Shown: piece by piece, positions 1-10,366 of the stretch | How positions within the stretch are numbered: the first letter of the stretch is position 1 | How the letters are laid out: each line of letters begins with the position of its first letter | Made by a program: the position numbers and the translations under genes | Origin: an uncultured Clostridia bacterium | GTDB lineage: Bacteria > Bacillota > Clostridia > UMGS1810 | Length of the DNA stretch: 60,668 nucleotides | NCBI GenBank assembly: GCA_934500705.1 | Contig: CAKSTI010000017.1 | Location: forward strand, 1 to 60,668 | Direction: 5' to 3' | Notes under the pieces: model-generated | Seen by the model: only the letters and a program-made list of their open reading frames with translations | Told to the model about the DNA's origin: nothing | The model's database searches: none

Positions 1-39
1 CCTCCAAAATGATATTTTTATTATATATCATCTTGGAGG
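1..39. terminator. Hairpin at the left edge
   Basis: Two 15-base arms (CCTCCAAAATGATAT and ATATCATCTTGGAGG) are complementary except for one position, separated by a short AT-rich loop. It lies downstream of the leftward cellobiose phosphorylase gene. It could be a bidirectional terminator, but the window begins at its first base, so any T-tract for leftward transcription is not visible. Function is inferred from shape and position only. Confidence 0.4.
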
Positions 40-96
40 CTTCGTAAAGACTTTACACAAAATTCGGGGTTGACTCCCGTGGTATATTACAATTAA

Positions 97-127
97 GGCA
101 GGAAAGCCTAAACTCGGCTGTCCTGCC
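97..127 (-). terminator. Strong hairpin downstream of the GH94 gene
   Basis: Outer arms GGCAGGA/TCCTGCC and inner arms AGCC/GGCT enclose a 7-base loop. It lies about 110 bases beyond the stop codon of the cellobiose phosphorylase gene, where the leftward operon should end. The downstream minus-strand sequence starts TTAATTG, a weak T-tract, so this is a probable but not textbook intrinsic terminator. Apart from this hairpin and the one at the left edge, nothing else is recognisable between base 1 and the gene. Confidence 0.5.
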
Positions 128-237
128 CACTAAAAACCGATATTTTGTCATAGAAAAATCTAATTTACAGAAAAAACTTCACACGCCCCCTACAACAAAA
201 ATTAAGTTACATCAATGTCGATATTCTTTTTGATATA

Positions 238-2652
238 CTATAATCTTACATTAACAATACACTCATTGTTATGGGACGAAACGATATTATCATTTAATAC
301 TCCGTTTTCGACATCAATTCCTTTATTTGTTCCATTGTTTGTAATTTTTATGATGTATTTTGTTCCTCTGAAATATCTCACTATCTCACAACTATCAATT
401 TCATTTGGCAAGCACGGGTCTATTCTCAATCCCTTAAATTCGGGTCTTATTCCCAAAATAAATTGAGATATAGCAAAATAATTCCAAGCTGCAGTTCCTG
501 TAAGCCAAGAGTTTTTGGCTTCTCCGACTCTTGGTGCATCTTTTCCTGCAATCATTTGAGAATATACATAAGGTTCGGTTCTGTGAATATCACTAATATC
601 TTCTATATAAGAAGGAGTTATTTTTTTGTATATTTCAAAAGCTCTGTTCCCTCTTCCAATTACAGTTTCTGCAATCATTATCCAAGGGTTGTTGTGGCAG
701 AAAATACCGGCGTTCTCTTTATATCCAGGTGGATAAGAAGATATTTCTCCAAGTTCGGAATGATATTTTGTGTATGGAGGCTGATTTAATGTTATGCCGT
801 ATTGACATTCAAGCAATTCCTTAACGCTGTCCAGCGCCATTTTGGCTTTCCCGTTTTCCTTTCCTATTCCCGCCATTACACAGAAACCCTGTGATTCGAT
901 GAAAATTTTACCCTCTTCACATTCGTTACTTCCAACTTTATTACCAAATGCATCATATGCACGAAGGAACCATTTACCATCATAGCCATACTTGTCAACG
1001 GTTTCAACCATTTTGTTAACCCAATTTGTAATATACTCTTCTTTTTCTTTATTGTTAAGATTAGAATATAAATCTGCGAATTGATTTCCGATATAGACAA
1101 ACATTCCTGCAATGAAAACTGATTCTGCAACCCTACCGTCGGCAGTTCCAAAAGTTTGGAATGATTCTCCGGGTTCTGTTGAGTGGCAATTTAGGTTCAA
1201 GCAGTCATTCCAGTCGGCTCTTCCAATAAGCGGAAGTCCGTGTGGTCCCAAGTTCTCAACAACATGGTCAAAACTTCTGTTTAAATGTTCAAGCAATGTT
1301 GCGCAATTATTACTGTCATTATCAAAGGGGACGCTTTCATTTAAAATATCAAAATCGCCTGTTTCTTTAATGTACGCGATTGTTCCCAAAATGAGCCACA
1401 ACGGATCATCATTAAATCCGCTTCCAATATCATTGTTCCCCTTTTTTGTAAGTGGTTGATACTGATGGTATGCACTTCCGTCCGCAAATTGCGTTGATGC
1501 AATATCAATAATTCTTTCTCTTGCACGCTCGGGTATTTGATGAACAAATCCAATAAGGTCTTGATTTGAATCTCTAAATCCCATTCCACGTCCTATTCCC
1601 GATTCATAATACGATGCACTTCTTGACATATTGAATGTAACCATACATTGATATGGATTCCAAATATTAACCATTCTGTTGAGCTTTTCGTCATTGGATT
1701 TAATTGTGTATACCGACAGCAATTTATCCCAATACTGTTTTAATTCTTCAAATACAATATCGCATTTTTCACTTGTTGAATACCTTTCTTGCATCAACTT
1801 TGCTTTATCCTTGTTAATAACATTTAAAGAGTCAAACTTCTTGTCGTTATCATTTTCTATGTAGCCCAAAACAAAAATAAATTCCTTTTCCGCATCACAT
1901 TCGAGGCTTACATCTATCATATGCGATGCAATCGGATACCAACCGGAACAAACAGAATTATTTGTTTTTCCGTTAACTACAACATCAGGACAATCAAAAC
2001 CATTGAACTGACCCAAGAATGTATCTCTATCCGTTTCAAATCCATTGATTTTAGAATTTACAGAGTAAAATGCATAGTGATTTCTTCTTTCTCTATACTC
2101 TGTCTTATGATAAATAATTCCGTTTTCTATTTCTACCTCGCCTGTACTCAAGTTTCGCTGATAGTTTAGCATATCATCTTGCGCATCCCAAAGGCAAAAT
2201 TCAACAAACGAAAATAACTTTATATCCTTTTTGTTTTCTGATATATTTTTAATTTTTACTCTATGTATTTCACAATTATCATTCACAGGAACAAAGAAAG
2301 TTTCTTTAACACTTATTCCGTTTCTCTCTCCCGAAATTGATGTGTAACCTATTCCATGTCTACACTCATACCTGTCCAACTTCTTTTTCATTGGCATAAA
2401 TGAAGGTGTCCAGGTATCGCCGTTATCATTGATATAGAAATATCTCCCACCGTTATCAACCGGAATACTATTATATCTGTATCTCAAAATGCGGCGTAAT
2501 TTCGCATCTTTATAGAAACAATATCCACCTGCTGTATTTGATATTAAGGAAAAAAATCCGTTTGTTCCAAGATAATTTATCCATGGTAACGGAGTTTTTG
2601 GGTCGTTGATAACATACTCCCTTTTTTCATCATCAAAATATCCGTATTTCAT
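238..2652 (-). CDS. Cellobiose phosphorylase (GH94)
   Basis: Cytoplasmic enzyme that splits cellobiose with phosphate into glucose 1-phosphate and glucose. The 804-residue protein is collinear with clostridial cellobiose phosphorylases (about 810 residues). It opens with the family N-terminus (GYFDDEKREYVI, NYLGTNGFFSLISNTAGGY) and carries the GRADWNDCLN motif near residues 477-486; its WND aspartate (about 483) is at the position of the family general acid. Other conserved stretches include GIGRGMGFRDSNQDL and SYPPGYKENAGIFCHNNPW. There is no signal peptide. It is the last gene of the leftward locus, 131 bases after the isomerase-like gene, with an AGAGGA ribosome site. Specificity for cellobiose rather than a longer cellodextrin or another beta-glucoside is inferred from overall similarity recalled from the family. 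Confidence 0.93.
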   Translation of the reverse strand: MKYGYFDDEKREYVINDPKTPLPWINYLGTNGFFSLISNTAGGYCFYKDAKLRRILRYRYNSIPVDNGGRYFYINDNGDTWTPSFMPMKKKLDRYECRHGIGYTSISGERNGISVKETFFVPVNDNCEIHRVKIKNISENKKDIKLFSFVEFCLWDAQDDMLNYQRNLSTGEVEIENGIIYHKTEYRERRNHYAFYSVNSKINGFETDRDTFLGQFNGFDCPDVVVNGKTNNSVCSGWYPIASHMIDVSLECDAEKEFIFVLGYIENDNDKKFDSLNVINKDKAKLMQERYSTSEKCDIVFEELKQYWDKLLSVYTIKSNDEKLNRMVNIWNPYQCMVTFNMSRSASYYESGIGRGMGFRDSNQDLIGFVHQIPERARERIIDIASTQFADGSAYHQYQPLTKKGNNDIGSGFNDDPLWLILGTIAYIKETGDFDILNESVPFDNDSNNCATLLEHLNRSFDHVVENLGPHGLPLIGRADWNDCLNLNCHSTEPGESFQTFGTADGRVAESVFIAGMFVYIGNQFADLYSNLNNKEKEEYITNWVNKMVETVDKYGYDGKWFLRAYDAFGNKVGSNECEEGKIFIESQGFCVMAGIGKENGKAKMALDSVKELLECQYGITLNQPPYTKYHSELGEISSYPPGYKENAGIFCHNNPWIMIAETVIGRGNRAFEIYKKITPSYIEDISDIHRTEPYVYSQMIAGKDAPRVGEAKNSWLTGTAAWNYFAISQFILGIRPEFKGLRIDPCLPNEIDSCEIVRYFRGTKYIIKITNNGTNKGIDVENGVLNDNIVSSHNNECIVNVRL

Positions 2653-2783
2653 AGTCTATTCGTCCTCTCTATAATTTCAAAGCACATTTTCTTATTAGAA
2701 TACGGCAATATATACATACTGCTTATTTCACACTACATCAGGGTATCCCCGAATGCTTTCATAACCTTTAATATTTTAAAAAA

Positions 2784-3650
2784 CTACAATGTCCATTCTG
2801 TGCATAATTCACTTATGGGAACACCAACTGGTTCCGGGATTTCAAGTTTCATCAATGTTTCATAGTTTTTTCTAAAATCTTCGGTTGTTAAAAGTCTTCT
2901 GTTTATTGTTTGTGCTGGTTCAAACTCAAGTTCATACAACCATGGTCCTTTATAACCAACCTCTCTAAGAGTTGAGATAATACCTTTCCAATCGGCTTTA
3001 CCTTCTCCGGGGAGCCAATGTCTTTCATTTTTGAAGTCATAATCAGAAATATGTGTTGTAATTATTCTGCCTCCAACAGCTCTTATATAATCAATAGCAT
3101 TTTCTTCAAGTAAATGATTGGTGTCAAAACATGACATCAATCTTGAGTCCGAAGAAAGAATGTCAAGCATCTCGCAGGAGTTTTTGCAAAGACAGGTTCT
3201 TGGTATATTTTCAATTGCAATAACATTCCCGGAGCTTTCTGCCACTTGAGCAAGTTTAGAAAATGTTTCTTTTGCAGACTTAATATGCTCTCCTCTTTCA
3301 CTGTCCAAAATCGGTTCAGCACTTGGGTGAATCACAATGGTTTTTACACCTATATCTCCTGCTTTTTTAATTAAATCCGAAAAGTATTCGAATGTATATT
3401 CTCTTACATCTTTTTTCAGTGATGCAGGATTAAGTTGCGCAAACGGCAAAAATGGCAGATGTAATGACCAAAGTTCAACGCCAAATTTTGCTGCCCTTTT
3501 TTCTATATTCTTCCATTCCAAATTATTATATCTCGTGTAACTAAATGACATCTCCATAGTCAATATTCCTGCTTTTACATAGTTTTCAAAATCCTTATCA
3601 TCTAAGTTTTGAGAACCGCAACATGAAAGTCCAAGTCTAAAATTATTCAT
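2784..3650 (-). CDS. Sugar phosphate isomerase/epimerase-like TIM barrel
   Basis: Protein of 288 residues of the AP-endonuclease-2-like TIM-barrel superfamily that includes xylose-isomerase-like epimerases and inosose enzymes. Metal-ligand-type stretches are visible: SLHLPF, VIHPSAEP, IAIENIPR, CFDTNHLL, HISDYD and a final YELEFEP. It has no signal peptide, so it acts in the cytoplasm. Its ATG overlaps the end of the AraC-type regulator gene by 8 bases, with GAGGGA just upstream, which implies translational coupling. The substrate cannot be read from the sequence. A role in handling a monosaccharide released from the imported oligosaccharide is inferred from the operon. Confidence 0.75.
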   Translation of the reverse strand: MNNFRLGLSCCGSQNLDDKDFENYVKAGILTMEMSFSYTRYNNLEWKNIEKRAAKFGVELWSLHLPFLPFAQLNPASLKKDVREYTFEYFSDLIKKAGDIGVKTIVIHPSAEPILDSERGEHIKSAKETFSKLAQVAESSGNVIAIENIPRTCLCKNSCEMLDILSSDSRLMSCFDTNHLLEENAIDYIRAVGGRIITTHISDYDFKNERHWLPGEGKADWKGIISTLREVGYKGPWLYELEFEPAQTINRRLLTTEDFRKNYETLMKLEIPEPVGVPISELCTEWTL

Positions 3651-5967
3651 TTTTGTTATTCCCTCTTTCTTTATAATTTAATTTTTTATATTCGCTCGGA
3701 GTTAATCCCTCAAATTTTTTAAATACCCTAACAAAAGTGTTACGACTGTTAAAGCCGGTCTTCTCCATTATTTCATTTATGCTCATAGAAGTATTTTTCA
3801 GCATTTCGGTTGCCTTTTGAATTCTGACACCCATAACATACTGGTTAAAATTTATACCAATTTGTTCTTTTATAAGTCGGGAAAGATATTTTGAATTTAC
3901 ACCAAAAAGATCCGCTATTTTATCCAAATACAATTCTTCGTCAAAATGCATATCTATATAATTTTTAATTCCATCAATATCTACACTTGTGTTAGTGTTC
4001 GGAGTGTATTCTGCAGTCTTTTTTAATACTACACAAACATAATCTATAAAACTTTCATTATCGGAATCACTTTCATCAATATGACTTATTTGTTCTTCTC
4101 TCATCAACTCATTTATACTTATGCCCTTTGCTCCAAGAACCTTAACTGCAGTATTGTAAAATTGTCTGTAAAGAAGTTTAAACCCATTATCTCCGAGTCC
4201 ATTTTGAAGATTTTTCTTTATAATATCGCATAAAGCGTTCTCAACTTCTGTGTAGTTTCCTTTTAATAGATAATTATAAATAATATTTTCATTATCAATG
4301 GTATAAATATAGTTTGTATTATTCATTTTACTATCGTTATAAAGCATAACCGCACTGCTTTTTATTGACAGTATTGATGACATTGCCCTCTTTGCCTCAA
4401 TATATGATTTTTTCATTCCATTAAACCCGGCATAGTAATTTCCTATACCAACAAAAGTCTGCATAAATTCCCTGTCCTGATAAAAGTTTTGTGTAAAAGT
4501 TTCGAGTTTTTTTGATATATTATCTCTTATATCTTCATTCACATTTACAATTACAATAAAATGTTCATCGTCATGATGAATAATAAAATTATCATAATTA
4601 TTGTCTTCTGCAAACATATCCTTTAAAATTGAATCAATACCGTTTATAATTATAAAATATTCATTTTTCATAAATGAATCATAAAATTTTTCTGTTGGTT
4701 TTAATCGGACTACTGCAACAATATAATGATCATACCTGAAAGAGATACCATTCTTTAACATTCGTTTTTTTATTTCGTCTTCATCAATAATATGAGCTGA
4801 CATCAAAAATTTATATAAATGATTTTCTTTTAATATTGAAAGGTTTGAACTTATTTTGTCATTCATATTCTTATTTCTGTCTATCAAACTCTTTATACAT
4901 TCCGAGATAATGTCAAATTCATTTTTAGAAAATTCATTTTGCGAATACCCAATGCTGCCAATATAATTTGTCATTTTACCTATCGGCTCGTATAAAATCT
5001 TACTGAAACGATAACAAATCCATATATCAATAAGCATAAAAATAGTCATGAAGAGGAATATGATTATCATAGAAACATAAAAATCATATAACAGCATATT
5101 ATTTGGCACCATTACAGCAAGGGAAAAATAATTTGTAATATACTTCTTCGCAGCGGCACTAATAACAACATATTTCTTATTGCCAAAAACAACATCAAAC
5201 CTTTTTCCTGCATTAACGCTGCTTACTATTGATTTAATATCTTTTGCGTTCATTCCTGCTATTTTATTCGAGAAAAAATTCGTTCCTGTTTTTCTTTCAG
5301 AAAGTACAAAAACTGTTTCGTCAATATTTATTCCATTTGACAAGTAATTTAACAGACCTTCACATTTTACATTTATAATCAGCAAATTAACCAGCTTAAC
5401 ATTTTTTGCCACACCTATAAGTATAGGTATGATATGTTCACCCGACTCTTGCGATGTTTTTATTGGTCCTAAAATTCTATAACCAGATACCGGAATATTC
5501 TCTTCCATGATTTTTTTCATATCATATTCGCCTTGCGGAGATTTGTTTTTCAAGTAATTATCAATGGAAGTTCTTCCGTTATTTGTTACAACATAGTCAC
5601 CATTTTTAAAATAGATTCCCACAGACTCTATTAAATCATTTGAATTTTTATACTCCGTAAATATATTCTTTAAAACATAATTGGTCGATATGCTTTCTTC
5701 ATTTTTTCGAGTGGTCAAAACACTAAAGACATCATCATTAAAGCATAAAAAGTCTACGCTTTTGACAATCTCTTCAATACTTTTCTCTATTATTTCGGCA
5801 TTATGATTTAGCTGTTCGGTATATGACTTTATATTTTTGTCCTTTATTTCAGAAGATTGATATATCAATATCGCTATCGAAATAATAAACAATATGAAAA
5901 TAGGTATTAAACTGAATAACAGTATTCTCTTGAATACACTTTTTTTGTTATGCATATTATTCCGCAC
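3643..5967 (-). CDS. Membrane-anchored AraC-family sensor/regulator
   Basis: Protein of 774 residues that joins an extracellular sensor to a cytoplasmic DNA-binding domain. A first membrane segment lies at about 14-36 and a second at about 297-319; the roughly 260 residues between them form a dCache-like outside domain. A linker of about 330 residues follows, then a C-terminal AraC double helix-turn-helix at about 662-760 (YLDKIADLFGVNSKYLSRLIKE, then SINEIMEKTGFNSRNTFVRVFKKFEG). The start is a GTG preceded by GAGGGAAAAAG. The gene lies inside the operon between GH74 and the isomerase. Such regulators usually sense extracellular carbohydrate and activate the adjacent utilisation genes; that it controls this locus is inferred. 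Confidence 0.85.
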   Translation of the reverse strand: MRNNMHNKKSVFKRILLFSLIPIFILFIISIAILIYQSSEIKDKNIKSYTEQLNHNAEIIEKSIEEIVKSVDFLCFNDDVFSVLTTRKNEESISTNYVLKNIFTEYKNSNDLIESVGIYFKNGDYVVTNNGRTSIDNYLKNKSPQGEYDMKKIMEENIPVSGYRILGPIKTSQESGEHIIPILIGVAKNVKLVNLLIINVKCEGLLNYLSNGINIDETVFVLSERKTGTNFFSNKIAGMNAKDIKSIVSSVNAGKRFDVVFGNKKYVVISAAAKKYITNYFSLAVMVPNNMLLYDFYVSMIIIFLFMTIFMLIDIWICYRFSKILYEPIGKMTNYIGSIGYSQNEFSKNEFDIISECIKSLIDRNKNMNDKISSNLSILKENHLYKFLMSAHIIDEDEIKKRMLKNGISFRYDHYIVAVVRLKPTEKFYDSFMKNEYFIIINGIDSILKDMFAEDNNYDNFIIHHDDEHFIVIVNVNEDIRDNISKKLETFTQNFYQDREFMQTFVGIGNYYAGFNGMKKSYIEAKRAMSSILSIKSSAVMLYNDSKMNNTNYIYTIDNENIIYNYLLKGNYTEVENALCDIIKKNLQNGLGDNGFKLLYRQFYNTAVKVLGAKGISINELMREEQISHIDESDSDNESFIDYVCVVLKKTAEYTPNTNTSVDIDGIKNYIDMHFDEELYLDKIADLFGVNSKYLSRLIKEQIGINFNQYVMGVRIQKATEMLKNTSMSINEIMEKTGFNSRNTFVRVFKKFEGLTPSEYKKLNYKERGNNKNE

Positions 5968-6017
5968 CTTTTTCCCTCTTTCTGAATCTTAAAGATTTTA
6001 ATATGATAATTAAGTAT

Positions 6018-6839
6018 TTAATCCAATATATTAAATTTCTCAGCCTGTCTTATAGGTTTCATCTCATTCAGAGCTGACCAAAGGAAAAACTTTACATTGT
6101 CTCCATTGCTTGTTTTAGGAATCATATAGCTATACTCCAAAACACCGTTTCTGAATGGAACTATTTCAATGACTTCTCCTTGATTGAGGCTTTCGAGATT
6201 TCCCTTAGAATCATAAATAGCTATCATTGGCAAAAGCTTTTCAAGCTTTTTGGTATTATTAAAATACTCTGCACTTACGTTTAAAGTCTGCTGTGAGGAT
6301 ATTGATGTTTGCTCGTTTCCTATTATACTGTCATTTATTTTTAACTCATACTTATCTTCTAAAAATCCTGCTTCTCTGTCTTCAAAAACAGATATACAAA
6401 TATCTCCTATCCAAGCATATGCATTTTTACATTTGAAATATATATTGTTAGCTTCAATCTTGGTTAGAGGCGTCTTTACCCATACCCATTCTCCTCTTGT
6501 TCTTACATTTCCGGGAAAGTATAAATCCCACGATACAGCTGCATCATAGCCTTCATCTGTAGAAGAAAGATTATCGCTGTTTATATACTGCCAGAATGTC
6601 AGGTACGCTCTGCCTTCTTCAATAGCTGTCTTTACTTCATCCGAAAGTGCACCAAATGTTGTGTTCGGCGTTAAATACAGTTCGCCTGTCATTTTTATTG
6701 TTTTAGCTCCATTCACAGTTTTCTCGGTATTTGCCCAATCAATATATTTTGTAAGTCCCTTATCCGCATGCTGATGCTTTGCGTAATTAGTACCGTCCGA
6801 ATAAAATGTATAGATATTCTTAGTGTACATATCCGGTTG
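6018..6839 (-). repeat. Near-identical repeat, copy 1 (modules B-C of the GH74 protein)
   Basis: About 820 bases encoding the last ~273 residues of the GH74 protein are almost the same as bases 9539-10366 of the adjacent gene, in the same orientation. A run of about 260 bases (around 6192-6450) matches with no difference that I could see, silent positions included. Differences cluster toward the two ends of the repeat. Confidence 0.9.
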
Positions 6840-9467
6840 TGACGGTATTGATGTTTCCCTTTCAAATGGTGTTGGCTCGCTTCCGTCGTTTACATACACA
6901 AGTTTTAAATCATCAACATATATATTACTCCTTCCGCTTCTTTCGGCAATATACGCATTAACGCTCGTTGTGTTTGCAGGAACTTTTTCATACATAAATA
7001 CCCACTCGTTAATCTTTTTTATTTGTTGATCTGTATTCACAAGCTTAATGTGGGAGTTATCACCGTCTGTATAAAACCAACCGCAAATATAGGTATTTCC
7101 TGTCGCAATAGAACCTTTTGCATGAGATATATTGCCAAGCTTTCCTGTAAAACCATTATACTTTATATATGTCGTACTTTGTGATACATTCAAAGAATAT
7201 GCACCATTGTAGACAACATCTGTATTTGCAGAATCTACAGTACCACCTGTCCATACAAAATATCCGCCCGTTACATCATCACCGGTATGTGCGCCATTTT
7301 TACACGGTGCATCATCATACCAAGTATGAATTACTGTTTCTTTTCTTTCTTCGCCGATATAAAATCCACGACCATTTGTTCCAATATAAACCGTTCCGAA
7401 GGATTGCCTGTCTCCACTCATACAATTAGGCTCTCCACCTACGGCTGTTTGATCATTACTTATTTTTACCCACGACGCTCCCATATCAACCGAACGAAAT
7501 ATGCCGTCTTCATTATTAACAGTTCCATACAGGTACAACGCAGGCGTTGAATCATTAATTCCTTTTCCGAAAGCTATTAAACGTGAATACTGTACATTTG
7601 GAATTGCGCTAAAGGTTTTTCCGCCGTCTACGGTTTTTTTGAGCCCCTCATTTGCCAACGATACATAAACTGTATTTGCCATATATGGTGCACTTTTAAT
7701 GCTAACAGCAGCTTTTCCGCTCCCACGTTTATATGTTAGTTCCCAGGTTTTTCCTCCATCACTCGAAACGTAAAAATTGCCATTTTGAGGATTAACAAGA
7801 TAGAATTTATCACTTATAACTCGGTCCGATTGCAAAACCATATTCCATCTCCAAATTTTATCTATAAAATTTGCCTCTGTATCCTCCGGGAAAGTTGACT
7901 TCACCCAAGTTTCTCCCATATCATTAGAATAATATGGCAAATCATTTGTTGGAATAAAAACTATACTGATTTTCCCCTCACTGTTATACGATGCAGAAAC
8001 AGCTATTTTACCACCGGAAAATTTGCAGGGCACACTTTCCGTATAAGTGATTCCGTTGTCATTTGAAATTCCGATTGCACCATTTCCGGTTGTATCTGAG
8101 GCTACTCTCGCAACAATCATTGGATTTGCTTCGCAAAAATCGATTCCGGTAGTAATATTTCTTAATGGATTTTGAAGCTTTTCTTCGGGATAAACATCTG
8201 CGTTTTCAATTCTCATTCCGCAATTATCTGCAACACCAACTATCAATGGTGCACCCTCTGTGGGACATGATAGATCAAACGAAACCATATTTTCTATGCC
8301 CTTTATTTCGTTTTCCCAAATAGTTGCTTCTGCAGTTATATCACTTGTTTTCCATACACCATACCAATCCGAATACCAAACTCCTTTTTCTCCCATAAAA
8401 TGAATATCAGATGTATGTGCTGAAAAATAGTATTCAGGCCACCAACCCACACTATTGTTTTTTGTTACGCTTTCCGTTATATTTGACCAGCTTTTACCTC
8501 CATCCTCGGTATAAAACAACAGATTATCAAAATTTTCACGAATCGTTCCATTATTAAAACAACAAATAATTCTATCAGTATTATTCTCATCAACATCTAA
8601 AGCTCTGAAATTTGTTACTCCGTTTAATGTATAGTCATTAATAACCGACCATACATCATTTTCATACTTTAAAATGCCATTATCAGCAGCTACAAATACT
8701 TTTCCGTCAACGACCCTCAACCTATTTACAACTGATGGGGCATTTGTTCCACCCATATGATTCCAGGTTTCACCGCCATCGATGCTTTTGTAAAGTCCAC
8801 AGTCTTTAATATCCGCATAAACAATATCTTCATTTTTATTATCATAAGCAATAACTCGAGTATATTTTCCCAAATCTTCAGCTTCAAATTCATTAATAGT
8901 AATCCATGTTTCGCCACCATCTAACGATCTCTGAAGGGAACCATCACGGGATGCAACCATAAGTTCTTTATTATTAAACGGATTTATGGCAATGGGTTCT
9001 CCACGAAAACGATCACCCATATTACCACCAAACTGTCCAACAAATGATGTTTTAATCCAATTTTTTCCACCATCTACTGATTTATACAGTCCATGTGGTG
9101 ATTGAGTTTCATACTTTCCAAGTGCTGCATAAACTACATTTGAATTATACACCTCAGCAGCAATTCCGTCAACACCAAAAAGATTACTATTTTCAGCCGT
9201 AATCCATTCTGTCATTGCATCCCAACATTTAGCTGTATTGTTCCATTTAAAAACTCCGCCAACATCACACCTTGCATAAACCGTACCATCACTACATATA
9301 GAAATTCCTGTTATGTACCCGCCGCCACCGAGGGAAACATTTTTCCACAAATAATCCGGTGTATTGGTTTCCGATGCTTCAACAAAAAAAAACGGTGTAC
9401 AAACACTTACCGCAACAAGCGTAATTGAAAGCACAAAAGAAACACATTTACTTATAAACATTCTCAT
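6018..9467 (-). CDS. Secreted GH74 endo-xyloglucanase-like enzyme with three C-terminal modules
   Basis: Protein of 1149 residues with a signal peptide (about 1-31). A two-beta-propeller GH74 domain spans about 38-708 with repeated SxDGGxTW turns. The first family catalytic Asp lies in YARCDVGG (D68); the second is the Asp of VADNCGM, aligning with the canonical GDxGGF. Three modules follow: A (about 709-865, a beta-sandwich-like unit ending NIYVDDLKLV), B (about 870-1030, HQHA motif) and C (about 1040-1149, ending in an FFLW strand). The A-B-C tail is shared with the next gene upstream, and B-C is nearly identical in DNA. GH74 enzymes cleave the xyloglucan backbone, so the product is probably xyloglucan oligosaccharides outside the cell. 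Start is an ATG after GGGGGGACAACT. Confidence 0.88.
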   Translation of the reverse strand: MRMFISKCVSFVLSITLVAVSVCTPFFFVEASETNTPDYLWKNVSLGGGGYITGISICSDGTVYARCDVGGVFKWNNTAKCWDAMTEWITAENSNLFGVDGIAAEVYNSNVVYAALGKYETQSPHGLYKSVDGGKNWIKTSFVGQFGGNMGDRFRGEPIAINPFNNKELMVASRDGSLQRSLDGGETWITINEFEAEDLGKYTRVIAYDNKNEDIVYADIKDCGLYKSIDGGETWNHMGGTNAPSVVNRLRVVDGKVFVAADNGILKYENDVWSVINDYTLNGVTNFRALDVDENNTDRIICCFNNGTIRENFDNLLFYTEDGGKSWSNITESVTKNNSVGWWPEYYFSAHTSDIHFMGEKGVWYSDWYGVWKTSDITAEATIWENEIKGIENMVSFDLSCPTEGAPLIVGVADNCGMRIENADVYPEEKLQNPLRNITTGIDFCEANPMIVARVASDTTGNGAIGISNDNGITYTESVPCKFSGGKIAVSASYNSEGKISIVFIPTNDLPYYSNDMGETWVKSTFPEDTEANFIDKIWRWNMVLQSDRVISDKFYLVNPQNGNFYVSSDGGKTWELTYKRGSGKAAVSIKSAPYMANTVYVSLANEGLKKTVDGGKTFSAIPNVQYSRLIAFGKGINDSTPALYLYGTVNNEDGIFRSVDMGASWVKISNDQTAVGGEPNCMSGDRQSFGTVYIGTNGRGFYIGEERKETVIHTWYDDAPCKNGAHTGDDVTGGYFVWTGGTVDSANTDVVYNGAYSLNVSQSTTYIKYNGFTGKLGNISHAKGSIATGNTYICGWFYTDGDNSHIKLVNTDQQIKKINEWVFMYEKVPANTTSVNAYIAERSGRSNIYVDDLKLVYVNDGSEPTPFERETSIPSQPDMYTKNIYTFYSDGTNYAKHQHADKGLTKYIDWANTEKTVNGAKTIKMTGELYLTPNTTFGALSDEVKTAIEEGRAYLTFWQYINSDNLSSTDEGYDAAVSWDLYFPGNVRTRGEWVWVKTPLTKIEANNIYFKCKNAYAWIGDICISVFEDREAGFLEDKYELKINDSIIGNEQTSISSQQTLNVSAEYFNNTKKLEKLLPMIAIYDSKGNLESLNQGEVIEIVPFRNGVLEYSYMIPKTSNGDNVKFFLWSALNEMKPIRQAEKFNILD

Positions 9468-9492
9468 AGTTGTCCCCCCTTAATCTTATTTC

Positions 9493-9511
9493 GGGCGGTA
9501 TGAAACCGCCC
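9493..9511 (-). other. Short GC hairpin between two secreted-protein genes
   Basis: GGGCGGT and ACCGCCC flank a 5-base loop in the 71-base gap. On the minus strand it is followed by GAAATAAG rather than a T-run. It fits an mRNA-stabilising or attenuating hairpin better than a full terminator, which would leave the two genes in one transcript. Confidence 0.45.
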
Positions 9512-9538
9512 AAAATAAAAGTGCTTTATTCAAGTGTA

Positions 9539-10366
9539 TTACTTACCTAAAGTAAATTCGCGAGACACCTTAATTGGCTTCATTTCATTTAAATTTGACC
9601 AAAGGAAAAACTTTACATTGTCTCCGGTGCTTGTTTCAGGAATCTTATAGCTATACTTCAAAACACCGTTTCTGAATGGAACTATTTCAATGACATCTCC
9701 TTGATTAAAGCTTTCAAGATTTCCCTTAGAATCATAAATAGCTATCATTGGCAAAAGCTTTTCAAGCTTTTTGGTATTATTAAAATACTCTGCACTTACG
9801 TTTAAAGTCTGCTGTGAGGATATTGATGTTTGCTCGTTTCCTATTATACTGTCATTTATTTTTAACTCATACTTATCTTCTAAAAATCCTGCTTCTCTGT
9901 CTTCAAAAACAGATATACAAATATCTCCTATCCAAGCATATGCATTTTTACATTTGAAATATATATTGTTAGCTCCAATATTGGTTAGAGGCGTCTTTAC
10001 CCATACCCATTCTCCTCTTGTTTTTACCCCTCCGGGAAAGTATAAATCCCACGATACAGCTGCATCATAGCCTTCATCTGTAGGAGAAAGATTATCTTTG
10101 TTTATATACTGCCAGAATGTCAGGTATGCTCTGCCTTCTTCAATAGCTGTCTTTACTTCATCCGAAAGTTCACCAAATGTTTTGTTCGGCGTTAAATACA
10201 GTTCGCCTGTCATTTTTATTGTTTTAGCTCCAGTCACAGTCACAGTTTTCTCGGTATTTGCCCAATCAATATATTTTGTAACTCCCTTATCCGCATGCTG
10301 ATGCGTTGCGTAATTAGTACCGTTCGAATAAAATGTATAGATATTCTTAGTGTACATATCCGGTTG
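9539..10366 (-). repeat. Near-identical repeat, copy 2 (modules B-C of the 480-residue protein)
   Basis: Partner of the repeat at 6018-6839, about 3.5 kb away and in direct orientation. The protein difference includes a two-residue insertion (TVTVTGAK against TVNGAK). The last seven residues of the two proteins differ, so each gene keeps its own extreme 3' end. Confidence 0.9.

Noticed and set aside
62..80. GGGTTGACT near the left edge as a third response-regulator site
   Set aside because: The second half-site is missing and there is no TATAAT at 23 bases; it lies downstream of a gene.
9493..9511. Terminator splitting the left locus
   Set aside because: The hairpin has no following T-run, and the next gene has its own ribosome site 20 bases on. 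Read-through is more likely than a new transcription unit.
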